64,000 bases of DNA from JBBROS01 sp965260935 (lineage in GTDB: Bacteria > Pseudomonadota > Alphaproteobacteria > Acetobacterales > Acetobacteraceae). Below are positions 8,522 through 16,989 of the stretch, piece after piece. Made by a program: the position numbers and the translations under genes. The stretch lies in NCBI GenBank assembly GCA_965260935.1, contig CBDHCB010000003.1, positions 1-64,000 on the forward strand, written 5' to 3'. How positions within the stretch are numbered: the stretch's first letter is position 1; each line of letters starts with the position of its first letter. The notes under the pieces are model-generated. The model made no database searches and had not been told where the DNA came from. It saw only the letters and a program-made list of their open reading frames with translations.

Positions 8522-8962
8522 CCCGAAACCGATCTGGCCGTACCAGGCCGACTTGGGTTCAAGCACGGCGGCACGACGTATGCCGGTGAGCGACGAACTG
8601 CGGTTCTCAAAAACCAAGGTCCAGCGGAAAAAACCGCCGCAGTTCGGGTGTCACAGCGCCCGAGCCGAGGCCATTTTCTCGAAACCTGTTCCCAAAATGC
8701 TTTTCTCGAAACGGCCTGCTCTGCACGAAAAAAAGGGAATTGCTCGGCTTGTCGGAACGACCGCTTGGGGCAGCGCTGTCGAATCGCGAATGGCAAAGTA
8801 TGGTCGCGAGCGAACCATCATCGTAACGTGTCCGGCAAGGTTCGTTCGGCGGACAGGCTCATCGTAATGCATTCGGCACGACTTGGACCGCATCAAATTG
8901 AAGAGAATTCTCCCCTGCTGGATCTGTCCAGAAACGCCTTTCCGCTGACGCAGGCCCGCCGG
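8522..8962. other. intergenic region without a recognisable gene
   Basis: I see no supported coding sequence. The only visible pattern is a 12-bp direct repeat TTTTCTCGAAAC at 8674-8685 and 8701-8712, start to start 27 bp, in AT-richer DNA. It could be a regulator site or a remnant of mobile DNA. Confidence 0.4.
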
Positions 8963-9526
8963 CTACGAGGGATGGTGAGCGGTACTTTTTTCCTTTCGCT
9001 CCGATAAGATGTTTGCCAGCCCTTCCGTCAAAAGTTGCCGGGGTGGGGCCGAGCCGTCCACCGGCAACAAGGTCCGGCTTTGCACCCACCATTCCGTGCC
9101 GCGCTTGACCAAGTGCCAACGGTTCACCACCACGCGGTGGATGCGGTAGCCATGCGATGACCCATGGTTTGGCAGGTCGCGCGGCGCCGCCTGATGGTCG
9201 AGCTGGATGATCTGCAGGTATGAGGTGACGACCGCCTCGTCGCCTTGCAGGTCGATCAGTGGCAAGCCGCCGAAATGGGCCAGCCCGCCCCCAATCGCTT
9301 CCTCGTGTTCCGGCTTGAGCGTGAACGCGGAAATCGCGTCCACGCCGCGTGCGCCTTCCAGGGTGGGGCCGCGGTCGAGCACGCCGTCGTCGAGGTACAC
9401 CGACCGCGTGTAGTCCGCAAAGGCCGTGTCCGCGCTGGGCGGGTGCGACGCGATCAGCGTGTAGATTGCGAGCCGGTCCTCGATCACGGCGAGCCTGGCT
9501 TCAGTGGTCTGGGCAATCTCGTTCAT
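8963..9526 (-). CDS. SnoaL-like / NTF2-fold protein
   Basis: 187 residues beginning MNEIAQTTEARLAVIEDRLA, with the pattern of nuclear-transport-factor-2-like small-molecule enzymes: an N-terminal helix leading into IYTLIASHPPSADTAFADYT, a central strand VYLDDGVLDRG and a C-terminal sheet (VVVNRWHLVKRGTEWWVQSR). Members act as isomerases, hydratases or ligand-binding proteins. The start was chosen at this Met because the longer upstream frame lies in the divergent LysR gene. The gene is divergent from that LysR regulator, which probably controls it. Confidence 0.78.
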   Translation of the reverse strand: MNEIAQTTEARLAVIEDRLAIYTLIASHPPSADTAFADYTRSVYLDDGVLDRGPTLEGARGVDAISAFTLKPEHEEAIGGGLAHFGGLPLIDLQGDEAVVTSYLQIIQLDHQAAPRDLPNHGSSHGYRIHRVVVNRWHLVKRGTEWWVQSRTLLPVDGSAPPRQLLTEGLANILSERKEKSTAHHPS

Positions 9527-9635
9527 GGTGGCGGCATCCCTGTTCCAGCCGGGTCCGAGCGCGAAGGCGCAAAGGTCGGTGACGGCTTGGACCCGGGTAC
9601 GCCCGGACGCGCCGCGCTGCCATATGGAGCCGGTT

Positions 9636-10592
9636 ATGACTATCATCCGCGGCATGGATTTCCGCGGGTTCGACCTCAACCTCCTTGTGTCACTCCGAAC
9701 GCTGCTGGAGGAGCGGCATGTGACCCGGGCGGCGGACCGGCTGGACATCAGCCAGCCCGCCATGAGCGCCAGCCTGGCGCGGCTGCGCGCCCTGCTCGGC
9801 GACCAGCTCCTGGTCCGCGGCCCGCACGGGTTGAGCATGACCCCGCGGGCTGAGGCCCTCCTTGAGCAGCTCCACCCCGTGATGGCCGGGATCGAGCACA
9901 TGGTCGCCCCCGCGCCCGGGTTCGTGCCCGCAACGAGCCGGCGCACGTTCAGCCTCATCGGAACCGACTTCGTAGAGTATGCCCTGCTGCCCGCGCTCGC
10001 GGCCCTGCTGTCGGAGCAGGCGCCAGGCGTGCAGGTCGTGTTCAAGGGTCCCGACTTCCGCCACATCGAGGCCAGGATGGCGAGCGGGGAACTGGACCTG
10101 GCAATTGGCTACTGCCCTGGTGCGCCGGACGCGTTGATCCGCAAAGCCGCTTTCACCGAACCCTTCGTTTGCGTCGTCCGGCGCGGCCACGCCGCCATCG
10201 CGGACGGGCCGCTGTCGCTCGAAACCTACGCCGACTTGCAGCACGTCCAGGTGCTGCCGCAAGACAGCACGATGTATGCCGACGCCGTGGATGGGGCGCT
10301 TGCCGCTCTGGGGCTGGTGCGGAAGGTCGCGGTTTGGCAGCCGAGCTTCCTTGCCGCCGTCGCCGTCGTCGCGCGCACGGAGCTGATCGCCACTGTGCCG
10401 GCACGGGTGGCAGCGCTCATGGCGTCGAGCCTGCCCATCACGGCCCACGAGCTGCCGGTCCGGCTGCCCCCGTCCGAGATCGCGCTATATTGGCATCCGC
10501 GCAGCAAGGATGACGCCGGGCACCGCTGGTTCCGCCAGACGGTCCGGGTGCTGCTCCGTAGGGAGGAGCCGGACGATGGACTGGAGCGGTAA
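9636..10592 (+). CDS. LysR-type transcriptional regulator (NodD/PcpR-like branch)
   Basis: 318 residues. Residues 10-70 are a LysR winged helix (FDLNLLVSLRTLLEERHVTR, AADRLDISQPAMSASLARLR). The rest is a periplasmic-binding-like effector domain with the branch-typical FSLIGTDFVEYALLPALAAL and GELDLAIGYCPGAPDAL. The start ATG at 9636 follows a GGAG 6 nt upstream; a second ATG at 9654 (MDFRGFDLNL) is possible. It is divergent from the SnoaL-like gene, its likely target. It probably senses a small aromatic or phenolic compound, but the ligand cannot be read from sequence. Confidence 0.87.
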   Translation: MTIIRGMDFRGFDLNLLVSLRTLLEERHVTRAADRLDISQPAMSASLARLRALLGDQLLVRGPHGLSMTPRAEALLEQLHPVMAGIEHMVAPAPGFVPATSRRTFSLIGTDFVEYALLPALAALLSEQAPGVQVVFKGPDFRHIEARMASGELDLAIGYCPGAPDALIRKAAFTEPFVCVVRRGHAAIADGPLSLETYADLQHVQVLPQDSTMYADAVDGALAALGLVRKVAVWQPSFLAAVAVVARTELIATVPARVAALMASSLPITAHELPVRLPPSEIALYWHPRSKDDAGHRWFRQTVRVLLRREEPDDGLER

Positions 10593-10611
10593 CGGCCCGC
10601 TGGCTTGCCGG

Positions 10612-11086
10612 TCAGTGTTCGGTGGCCCAGTCGCTGGGTGCCGGGTCAAGCTCGATGCCGAGCGTCTCGACGAAGCGCGCCACCGTCATGTAATGGCCGA
10701 CTAGCACGATGACGGTGGCCAAGTCGCGGTCCGACAGGGTGGTCCGCGCGGCGGCGAAGATGCCGTCCGGCACGCGCGGGCTGGCCACGCAGGCATCCAC
10801 GAAGCCGAGCACGGCGGCGAAGGCGCCAAGGCTGTCGAATGGTCCCTGCCCCTCTATGGCCGCGATCTCGGTGGGCGTCCACCCGGCCTTGCCGGCCTCG
10901 CCCAGGTGCTGCGTCCGCTTGAAGGCGCATCCGCTCAGGGCGGCAACGCGCAGGATGACGCCTTCCCGAACCTTGGCATCGAGGCCGCAACCGCGGAGCG
11001 CATTGGCGCTCGACGGCAGGGTTCCCGCCAGGCGCTGTTCCAGGAGCAGCAGCCCGCGGGTCAGGTTGGACGGGAAGCGGTCGTAC
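10612..11086 (-). pseudogene. carboxymuconolactone decarboxylase family protein, 5' end lost
   Basis: The minus strand encodes YDRFPSNLTRGLLLLEQRLA, then KVREGVILRVAALSGCAFKR, TQHLGEAGKAGW and LATVIVLVGHYMTVARFVET, the all-helical CMD/AhpD-like fold with a Cys and His near the active-site helix. The C-terminus (SDWATEH) is complete. The N-terminus ends at 11086, directly at an IS6 terminal repeat; codons further upstream belong to the IS end. No start codon is left in a credible position, so the gene is probably dead. It lies downstream of and convergent with the LysR regulator. Confidence 0.72.
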
Positions 11087-11615
11087 GGCGTTGTCAGGTT
11101 GAGCGTGAAGGACCGGCGGCTGCCCGAAGCGGGGGCCGAGTTTACGCCGTGGCGGCAACACCGTGCTGCTCGCGATCGCGCCAGGTGCGAAAGGCGCGAT
11201 CGCGAGCAGCACGGTGTTGGGCGGTGGTGAGGCGGTGACGGCGGAGTTGGAAATGGTTGTGGATGCGGCTATGGGCCGAGAGGAAGCGCTGCGCATGGCG
11301 CGGTGACTTGAACCGCTGCATCTGCCGTTCTCGTCGTCGCGTCGGTTGATGCGACACCTCGGCCCTATTGTTGAGATAACGGCTCTGCCGGTGCTCGACG
11401 CCGGGCAGGATCTCGCGCTTGGCCGCGCCGTAGCTGCGCAGCTTGTCGGTCACGATCACCCGTGGCACGTATTGTAGGCCGCGTAGAAGCTTGCGGAAGA
11501 ATCGCTTGGCCGCCTTGGCATTGCGCCGGCTCTGCACGAGGATGTCGAGCACGTGGCCGCTCTGGTCGACCGCACGCCAGAGGTAATGCAGCCTACCCCG
11601 AATGCGGATGAACAC
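11087..11615 (-). mobile_element. IS6-family element, 5' half lost, carrying a transposase remnant
   Basis: One terminus is intact: GGCGTTGTCAGGTTG at 11087-11101 matches the ends of the complete IS6 copy at 18038-18848. The minus-strand remnant (from 11615 down to 11142) reads VFIRIRGRLHYLWRAVDQSG, VIVTDKLRSYGAAKRE and HQPTRRRERQMQRF, so it keeps most of the DDE core but lacks the N-terminal HTH. The sequence switches to an IS1182 element at about 11616. The last transposase codons are altered by a 25-bp palindrome. Confidence 0.8.
11158..11217. repeat. perfect 25-bp palindrome at the end of the IS6 transposase remnant
   Basis: The arm at 11158-11182 (ACACCGTGCTGC...) is the exact reverse complement of 11193-11217, around a 10-nt loop. 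The right arm is native IS6 sequence, because it matches the equivalent part of the copy at 18038. The left arm is an inverted copy that replaces the normal transposase C-terminus. This is the signature of a template switch during replication. Confidence 0.75.
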
Positions 11616-11755
11616 CTGATACTGTCGGCGAATTCAGGCGGTTGCTGCCAGGGCCGCGAAGCGCGTCACGCGTGTTTTGGCGCGTGGCCGTTCATCCAAC
11701 CAATGCACCACCTTCGAAGCGTTCATCGCCACCGCCGTGCAGACCTGCTGTAGCC

Positions 11756-13098
11756 CTCATGCCTCCCCTCATTTCGCTTCAATGATGGAGACGGTCGGGG
11801 ATCGCACGCCGGTTCGGGCTGGATTGCCTGACGCACGGGCGGTGACAAGCGGCTAAGCGGCCTTGCAAGCGGGGCCGGGACGCGGTTTCAGGCCCTGCAA
11901 TCCGATGCATGGGGCTGGACGATGCCGACCAAGAAGCCACTCTCGTTCGAGGGCGTCCACTGCTTTCTCAAGACGCTGTTCGCGGACGACCTGCATGCCA
12001 AGCGCGTGCTTTCGCTGGCAGGAGCCACCATAGGGGTGATCGAGTCTGCGTCTCTCGCGGTCGCCATGATCGGCCAGGGCCTGGCACTGGCCCGCGGACG
12101 CCTGACCAAGCATTCCATCAAGCAGGTGGACCGGCTGCTGTCCAACCCGGGCATCGACGTCGATGCCTTGCTGGTCCACTGGGTGCCCTACGTCGTGGGG
12201 AGCCGGTCCAGCATCACGGTTGCGATGGACTGGACCGACTTCGACGCCGACGGCCAGGCGACGATCATGCTGTCGCTGCTGTGCCGCCACGGGCGGGCGA
12301 CGCCGCTGGTGTGGCTGACGGTCGACACGGCCACGCTGAAGGACCGGCGCAACGATCACGAGGATCGGGTGCTGATGCGCCTGGCCGAGGTGCTGCCCGC
12401 CGGTGTCCGCGTGCGCATCGTGGCCGACCGCGGCTTCGGCGACCAGAAGCTCTACCGGATGCTGACCGAGGAGCTGGAGTTCGACTTCGTCATCCGGTTC
12501 CGGGGCAACATCAAGGTGACCGCCGCCGACGGCGAGGCACGGCCGGCGGCCGGGTGGGTCGGAGCAGGCGGACGCGCGCGCGTGCTGCGCGGCGCCACGG
12601 TCACCGCCGCAGGCTGTCCGGTTGCCACCGTGGTGTGCGTGCAAGCGAAGGACATGAAGCAGCCCTGGTGCCTGGCCGCCAGCGTCACTAACGAAACTTC
12701 ACGGGAGCTGATCAACCTATACGGCAAACGTTGGGGCATCGAGGGCGCGTTCCGCGACGCCAAGGACCTGCGCTTCGGCATGGGCATGGGCGCGGTGCAC
12801 GTCAGCACCCCCGACCGGCGCGACCGCCTGTGGCTGGTCAACGCGTTCGCGGTCGTGCTGCTGACCCTGCTCGGCACGGCAGGCGAGGCGCTCGGCTATG
12901 ACCGGCACCTCAAGTCCAACACCAGCACGCGACGCACCCACTCGCTGTTCCGTCAGGGCAGCATGCTCTACGAACTCATCCCCACCATGCCAGACCATCG
13001 CCTACGGCCCTTGGCCGAACAGTTCGCCCAAATGCTGGGAGCACAACCGGTGTTCAGCGGAATGTTCGGTGCAATCTGAGAATGAGGGGAGTCTTGAG
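11756..13098 (+). mobile_element. IS4-family insertion sequence with 9-bp target duplication
   Basis: The termini CTCATGCCTCCCCTCATT (from 11756) and CTCAAGACTCCCCTCATT (from 13098, opposite strand) are 18-bp inverted repeats with two mismatches. The flanks are a direct repeat GCTGTAGCC at 11747-11755 and 13099-13107. The target is the IS1182 transposase, whose reading frame is restored on removal. One intact transposase gene lies inside, so it is probably the youngest insertion of this nest. Confidence 0.88.
11922..13079 (+). CDS. IS4 family transposase
   Basis: 385 residues, a complete IS4-type DDE transposase. It shows ITVAMDWTDFDADGQ (first Asp), RVRIVADRGFGDQKLYRML (second Asp in the DRGFGD motif) and the YREK-like Glu region LINLYGKRWGIEGAFRDAKD. 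The C-terminus includes LWLVNAFAVVLLTLLGTAGE. The frame is unbroken between the terminal repeats at 11756 and 13098, and a GGACG precedes the ATG of MPTKKPLSF. Confidence 0.92.
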   Translation: MPTKKPLSFEGVHCFLKTLFADDLHAKRVLSLAGATIGVIESASLAVAMIGQGLALARGRLTKHSIKQVDRLLSNPGIDVDALLVHWVPYVVGSRSSITVAMDWTDFDADGQATIMLSLLCRHGRATPLVWLTVDTATLKDRRNDHEDRVLMRLAEVLPAGVRVRIVADRGFGDQKLYRMLTEELEFDFVIRFRGNIKVTAADGEARPAAGWVGAGGRARVLRGATVTAAGCPVATVVCVQAKDMKQPWCLAASVTNETSRELINLYGKRWGIEGAFRDAKDLRFGMGMGAVHVSTPDRRDRLWLVNAFAVVLLTLLGTAGEALGYDRHLKSNTSTRRTHSLFRQGSMLYELIPTMPDHRLRPLAEQFAQMLGAQPVFSGMFGAI

Positions 13099-13817
13099 GC
13101 TGTAGCCCCGTCTTTGCCAAGCCGATGTAGCGGCTCCGGCGCATGCCGAATGCGCGCACGCCCTGCGAAAGCGTGCCCTCCACCCCGGCCCGCCTGTGAT
13201 AGCGTTCCACCCATGCCGGGTCTGCCATCCGCGCCCGTGCCGCATTCAGCGCTTCGTATTCCTCGTGGAGGTGGAAGCTGGCGACGCGGCGCGTGCTTTT
13301 GGGCGGCACGCACAAGGGCCTGGCGACACAGACCCTGCAATCGGAGCGGCTGAACTGGGCGTAGATGCGCGGGTTCCTATCGGTGCTGCGGCCGGAGCGC
13401 CAAGACACCGAGGTCTTACCTTGCGGACAGGTGACCTGCTCGCGATCCCAGTCGACGCCGAAGTGCGGCAGGTCGTATCCTTGCCCCGCGCGCGCTTGCC
13501 GGCTCGAGGTGCCCCGCACCGGTCCTTCAAGCGAGAGGCCGTGATCTCGCTGGCTGCTGGCCAGCAACTCCGCATCGACGTAGGCTGAATCGGCGAAGTG
13601 CTCGGCGGGGAGCAGCCCCTTTGCCGCCAGCTGCTCGTGGATCTCGGCTGTGCTCGTCATGTCCGGCTGCACTCCTCAGCGCGGCGCGTATAGCGCTCGA
13701 ACCAGGCAGGCTGCGCGACGCTGCGCAGCCAGTCCGGCACAACTGCGGCAAGGTCATCGAGGGTGGCGCGGAGCGTCTCAGCCGCCAGTTTGATCCTCCA
13801 CGACTTCCGTGGAGTGG

Positions 13818-14687
13818 TCACGCTACGCTTTGTGCTCGCCGTTCCGCCTCGGCCGGGGTTTGGTAGCCCAGCCCCGAGTGCAGGCGTTGGCGGTTGTACC
13901 AGCCTTCCACATAGGCGAACAGGTCGCGCTTGGCCTCGTCGTGGGTGGCGTAGGCCCTGTGGTGGACCATCTCGGTCTTGAGCGTGTGAAAGAAGCTTTC
14001 CATGGGCGCGTTGTCCAGCGCGTTGCCGCGCCGGCTCATGGATGGCTGGATACCGGCCTTGTCCAGTGCGTCCTGGTAGTCGGTGCAAGCATATTGGACC
14101 CCACGGTCCGAGTGTTGGATCAGTCCCGGCCTGGGATGCTGGCGCTGAACCGCCATCATCAGCGCCGACGTTGCCAGTTCGGCCCGTAGGTGGTCGCGCA
14201 TGGACCAGCCAACGATTTTGCGCGTGTGCAGGTCCATGATGGCGGCCATGTAAAGCCAGCCCTCACCCGTAGGTATATAGGTCAAGTCAGCCAGCCAGAC
14301 CTGGTTCGGCGCCGCGGCCGTGAACTTGCGGTCCAGCAGGTTGGGGGCGACCGGGAAGGCGTGGCGGCTGTCCGTGGTTTGCACGCGGCGAGGCCGGGCC
14401 ACGAGGCCCCGCACGCCGTGCCTGCGCATCAGGCGCTCGACCCGGCCGCGGCCTGCCCTCTTTCCTCGGGCCCGCAGCGCCGCGTGCACGCGCGGGCTGC
14501 CGTAGCGGCCCTGGCTGGCGGCATGCACCTGCCGGATGTCGTCCAGCAACGCCCGGTCCTCAGCCGCGCGCCGGCTTTCCGGGCGCTTGCGCCAAGCGTA
14601 ATAGCCGGCCATCGACACCCGGAACACGCGGCACATCAGCGACACGGGCCAGCAGCCGCGATGGTCCTCAATGACCCCGAACCTCAT
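13818..14687 (-). CDS. IS3 family transposase orfB (integrase catalytic part)
   Basis: 289 residues. HTH_21-type region (FRVSMAGYYAWRKRPESRRA, GRYGSPRVHAALRARGKRAG) then the rve integrase core: VWLADLTYIPTGEGWLYMAA (Asp), LIQHSDRGVQYACTDYQDAL (Asp), NALDNAPMESFFHTLKTEMV (Glu) and WYNRQRLHSGLGYQTPAEAE. The DDE residues are present, so it looks active. The same frame is open upstream through the terminus into the recombinase fragment, giving an unbroken 654-codon chimeric frame; normal expression would be by frameshift from orfA. Confidence 0.9.
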   Translation of the reverse strand: MRFGVIEDHRGCWPVSLMCRVFRVSMAGYYAWRKRPESRRAAEDRALLDDIRQVHAASQGRYGSPRVHAALRARGKRAGRGRVERLMRRHGVRGLVARPRRVQTTDSRHAFPVAPNLLDRKFTAAAPNQVWLADLTYIPTGEGWLYMAAIMDLHTRKIVGWSMRDHLRAELATSALMMAVQRQHPRPGLIQHSDRGVQYACTDYQDALDKAGIQPSMSRRGNALDNAPMESFFHTLKTEMVHHRAYATHDEAKRDLFAYVEGWYNRQRLHSGLGYQTPAEAERRAQSVA

Positions 14688-15061
14688 CGTGACGGGACCG
14701 CAAAGATGGCGATCCCCTTTTTCAGGATCTCGCGTTCCATGCGCAGCTGCTCCACCTCGCGCTTCAGCCGCGCGATCTCGGCCGCCTGGTCCGCGTGCGG
14801 CACCGGTACGGGCTTGAGCGGGGAGGCCGCTGCTGGCCGGGACGCGGCCGGCACCGGCACCGCAGCCGCCACCTTTCCCGGTTGCCCATACCGCCGGACC
14901 CAGCGCGAGATCAGGGTGTGGTGGATGCCCAACTCCGTCGCAACCGACATCGCCGTCCGCCCTGTGCTGGCGACCATGTCCACCACCTGCCGCCGGTACT
15001 CGTCCGTGTAAGTGCGAGGCTTCGCCCCCTGCGCTCCCGCCCCCGTTGCCTGCTTCTCCAT
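14684..15061 (-). CDS. IS3 family transposase orfA
   Basis: 125 residues from the Met of EKQATGAGAQGAKPRTYTDE. It has an HTH of the IS3/IS911 type (YTDEYRRQVVDMVASTGRTA, VATELGIHHTLISRWVRRYG) followed by a leucine-zipper coiled coil (EIARLKREVEQLRMEREILK). The end KKGIAIFAVPSR overlaps the start of orfB; the run AAAAAGG at the KK codons is a likely -1 frameshift site producing the OrfAB transposase. An upstream Met at 15100 is possible but lies in the terminal repeat. Confidence 0.85.
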   Translation of the reverse strand: MEKQATGAGAQGAKPRTYTDEYRRQVVDMVASTGRTAMSVATELGIHHTLISRWVRRYGQPGKVAAAVPVPAASRPAAASPLKPVPVPHADQAAEIARLKREVEQLRMEREILKKGIAIFAVPSR

Positions 15062-15118
15062 CAGATACCTCCAGCTCCATTCTTGCCTGTCGGTCTCCAC
15101 GGAACCAAGGGAGGATCA

Positions 15119-15782
15119 ATGTGCTCCAGGGCCGGTGTCCCCGGGGCGAGGCAACTCCCAGCTGATCGAGGTTTTGTCGCAGGGCATAGATCGACTGGCG
15201 CTCGTCGGCGAACCACACGAACAGGTCGCGCACCACCGCGGCCTCCGCCTCATCCAGGCGAACGCCGGCGGGATCGCGTGGCCGGTCGGGGTCGAGCCGA
15301 TAGCCATAGGGCGGCCGTGTCCACGGCAGCAGTGTGCCGGCGCGCAGCTTGCGCAGGCGGCCGCGGCGCATGCGCTCGGCGATCAAGGTGCGCTCATACT
15401 CGGCGACGGCGCCGCGGATCTGCAACAGGAGCTGGTCGTGCGGATCGCGGCTCATCGGCCGGTCAAGGAACGCCACCTCGGCCCTGTGCTTCTGCAGTTC
15501 CTCGACCAGAAGCGTCTGGTGCACGAAGTTGCGCGCCAGCCGGTCCGGCTCGGTGATCAGGATGCGGTCCAGCCGGGCACTCGCAGCCAGGTCGCGCAGG
15601 CGGTCAAGGCCAGGCCGTTTCAGGCTGGCGCCGCTATAGCCGTCGTCGCGGAACACGCGATCTGCCGCCACGCTCCACCCCTGGCCCTCGGCATGGGTAC
15701 GCAGGCGGTCGAGCTGCTGGTCAGTCGTCTGCGCCTCCGCTTGGCACTGGGTCGATACCCGGGCGTAAATGGCTACGTGCAT
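15119..15782 (-). pseudogene. large serine recombinase, N-terminal part only
   Basis: About 221 codons survive: the resolvase catalytic domain (AIYARVSTQCQAEAQTTDQQ with the catalytic Ser in RVST, LITEPDRLARNFVHQ, AVAEYERTLIAERMRRGRLR) and the beginning of the recombinase domain (TRPPYGYRLDPDRPRDPAG). Full-length members exceed 500 residues and carry a zinc ribbon and coiled coil, missing here because the IS3 inserted at 15119. A small overlapping gene precedes it. The catalytic domain could still be made but not a working integrase. Confidence 0.85.
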
Positions 15783-15942
15783 GGTGGCTCCCCTTCGGTG
15801 TGCCCGTCGGAGGATCGGCGCCGGGAATGCCCGGACCTGGGGGCAGCAACGCCACGAGCTGCTGGTAGGCTTGGTCCCACCGCCGCTCCGCCGCGGGATG
15901 GCCGATCTGGCATCGCGCCAAGGTCCAGTGCTGTCGCTTCAT
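15721..15942 (-). CDS. small hypothetical protein upstream of a serine recombinase
   Basis: 73 residues starting MKRQHWTLARCQIGHPAAER and continuing RWDQAYQQLVAL before a Pro/Gly-rich tail. Its 3' end overlaps the recombinase start at 15782 by about 60 nt in another frame, which suggests translational coupling. It has no recognised domain. An accessory role for the recombinase is possible; that is inference from position. The start is the Met at 15942; a longer frame begins at 15993. Confidence 0.5.
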   Translation of the reverse strand: MKRQHWTLARCQIGHPAAERRWDQAYQQLVALLPPGPGIPGADPPTGTPKGSHHARSHLRPGIDPVPSGGADD

Positions 15943-16056
15943 GATCCGCTCCGAAAAGGCAAGACCTTTCCGAAACGGCATCACCAGCCCCAAACGTCAG
16001 GCGCTCAGCCCGACTCGGCCCACGGCGCCAGGACAGCGACAGCTGCCCATACCGTG

Positions 16057-16917
16057 TCAGGCAGAATTTGTCGTTTGCAAACAGACCATCTCAGCGAACG
16101 CGCGCCGCCCGTAGCCGGTCCGCCGCTGCCATTGCATGCGCCCTTTCTCCGCCATGAGTTGGATGTGGCGGTCGCGTGCCGTGTGCTGGGCCAGGTCGGC
16201 CGTGCTGGGCACGGCGGAGGCGCGCGGGGGTATGACCACGTCCGGTGGTGGGTCGGGCTGGCGCGTCCTGGCTGCCTCGTAGGTCGGCTCGCCGTCGTAG
16301 GCGCCGTCCGCGGTCAGGCTGGCGATGGCGCCCTCGACCGTGCGCAGCAGGTCCGACACCTGCGCCGCGTCATCGGCTGTCCCCTCGGTCAGCACGTGGG
16401 CTGCGATCTCGCCCGTGGTCGCGTCCACGGCCAGGTGCAGCTTTATCCAGCATCGCCTCCTGCGGCCGTGCTTGGTTGCGTCCCACTCGCCTTGGCCGAA
16501 CAGTTCCAGCCCGGTGCTGTCCAGCACAAAGTGGAGAGGGCCGTTGCCGGCGCGCGCACGGGGCTGGCGGCCGGCAAAGGCGCGGCCGCGGCGCGAGAGC
16601 GTGGTGTGATCCGGCACGGGCAGGTCGAGACCGAGCAGGCGCAGCACGCTGCCGGCCAGGCCTGCCGCCTGACGCAGGGCCAGGTGGAAGACGAGCCGCA
16701 GGCTCAGCACCGCCTCGATCGCCAGGTCGGCGTCGACGGGTTGTCCGCCCGGCGTGCTGCGGCGCGACGCGCGCCAGCCGGCCAACGCCGCTTCGTCCAC
16801 CCACAGCGTGGGATCGCCGCGGCGCTGCAATCCGGCTTCGTAGGCCGGCCAGTTCCGGATGCGGTAGCGGGCGCGAGGTATGCGATGACGACGAGCGGCG
16901 TTGTGCTTGAATGGCAT
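16057..16917 (-). pseudogene. IS5 family transposase, C-terminus lost
   Basis: The start MPFKHNAARRHRIPRARYRI is typical of an IS5-group transposase. The DDE core follows: LHFVLDSTGLELFGQGEWDA (Asp), IASLTADGAYDGEPTYEAAR (Asp) and then the final Glu region. Homology ends at GYGRRAFAEM; the next codons (VCLQTTNSA) are unrelated, and the usual last 40 or so residues (around the conserved RYK/LIG segment) are missing. The element's left end is therefore truncated near 16085, close to the region upstream of the serine recombinase, possibly by recombination there. Confidence 0.8.
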
Positions 16918-16989
16918 CTCAGCGGCGTAGCCGGGCCGCTCTCGTCGCTCTACCTGGGGCGCCTCGCTGCACCAACACCAAAGCCATAG

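Larger units (their letters stand above)
11616..13789 (-). pseudogene. IS1182-family element remnant, interrupted by IS4 and internally deleted
   Basis: Three minus-strand pieces belong to one IS1182 transposase. At 13790-13680: TLRATLDDLAAVVPDWLRSV and AWFERYTRRAEE (N-terminal region). At 13672-13109: PDMTSTAEIHEQLAAKGLLP, CPQGKTSVSWRSG, FSRSDCRVCVARPLC, AGVEGTLSQGVRAFGMRR and YIGLAKTGLQ. At 11756-11634, beyond the IS4: QQVCTAVAMNASKVVHWLDE and AKTRVTRFAALAATA. The last two pieces join in frame when the IS4 and one target repeat are removed. The central catalytic segment between the first two pieces is deleted and the far end is cut by an IS3. Confidence 0.78.
13790..15119 (-). mobile_element. 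IS3-family insertion sequence in a serine recombinase gene
   Basis: The inverted ends are TTGATCCTCC...TTCCGTGGAG at 13790-13814 and the same pattern on the opposite strand at 15095-15119. Inside are the orfA/orfB pair of IS3 elements with a CTGAAAAAGG slippery region. The left flank is IS1182 remnant and the right flank is a serine recombinase gene; they do not match and no target duplication is seen, so DNA on one side was replaced after insertion. Confidence 0.85.

Noticed and set aside
9527..10066. Longer N-terminus for the SnoaL-like protein
   Set aside because: The upstream frame lies antisense to the LysR gene, and the Met at 9526 matches family starts.
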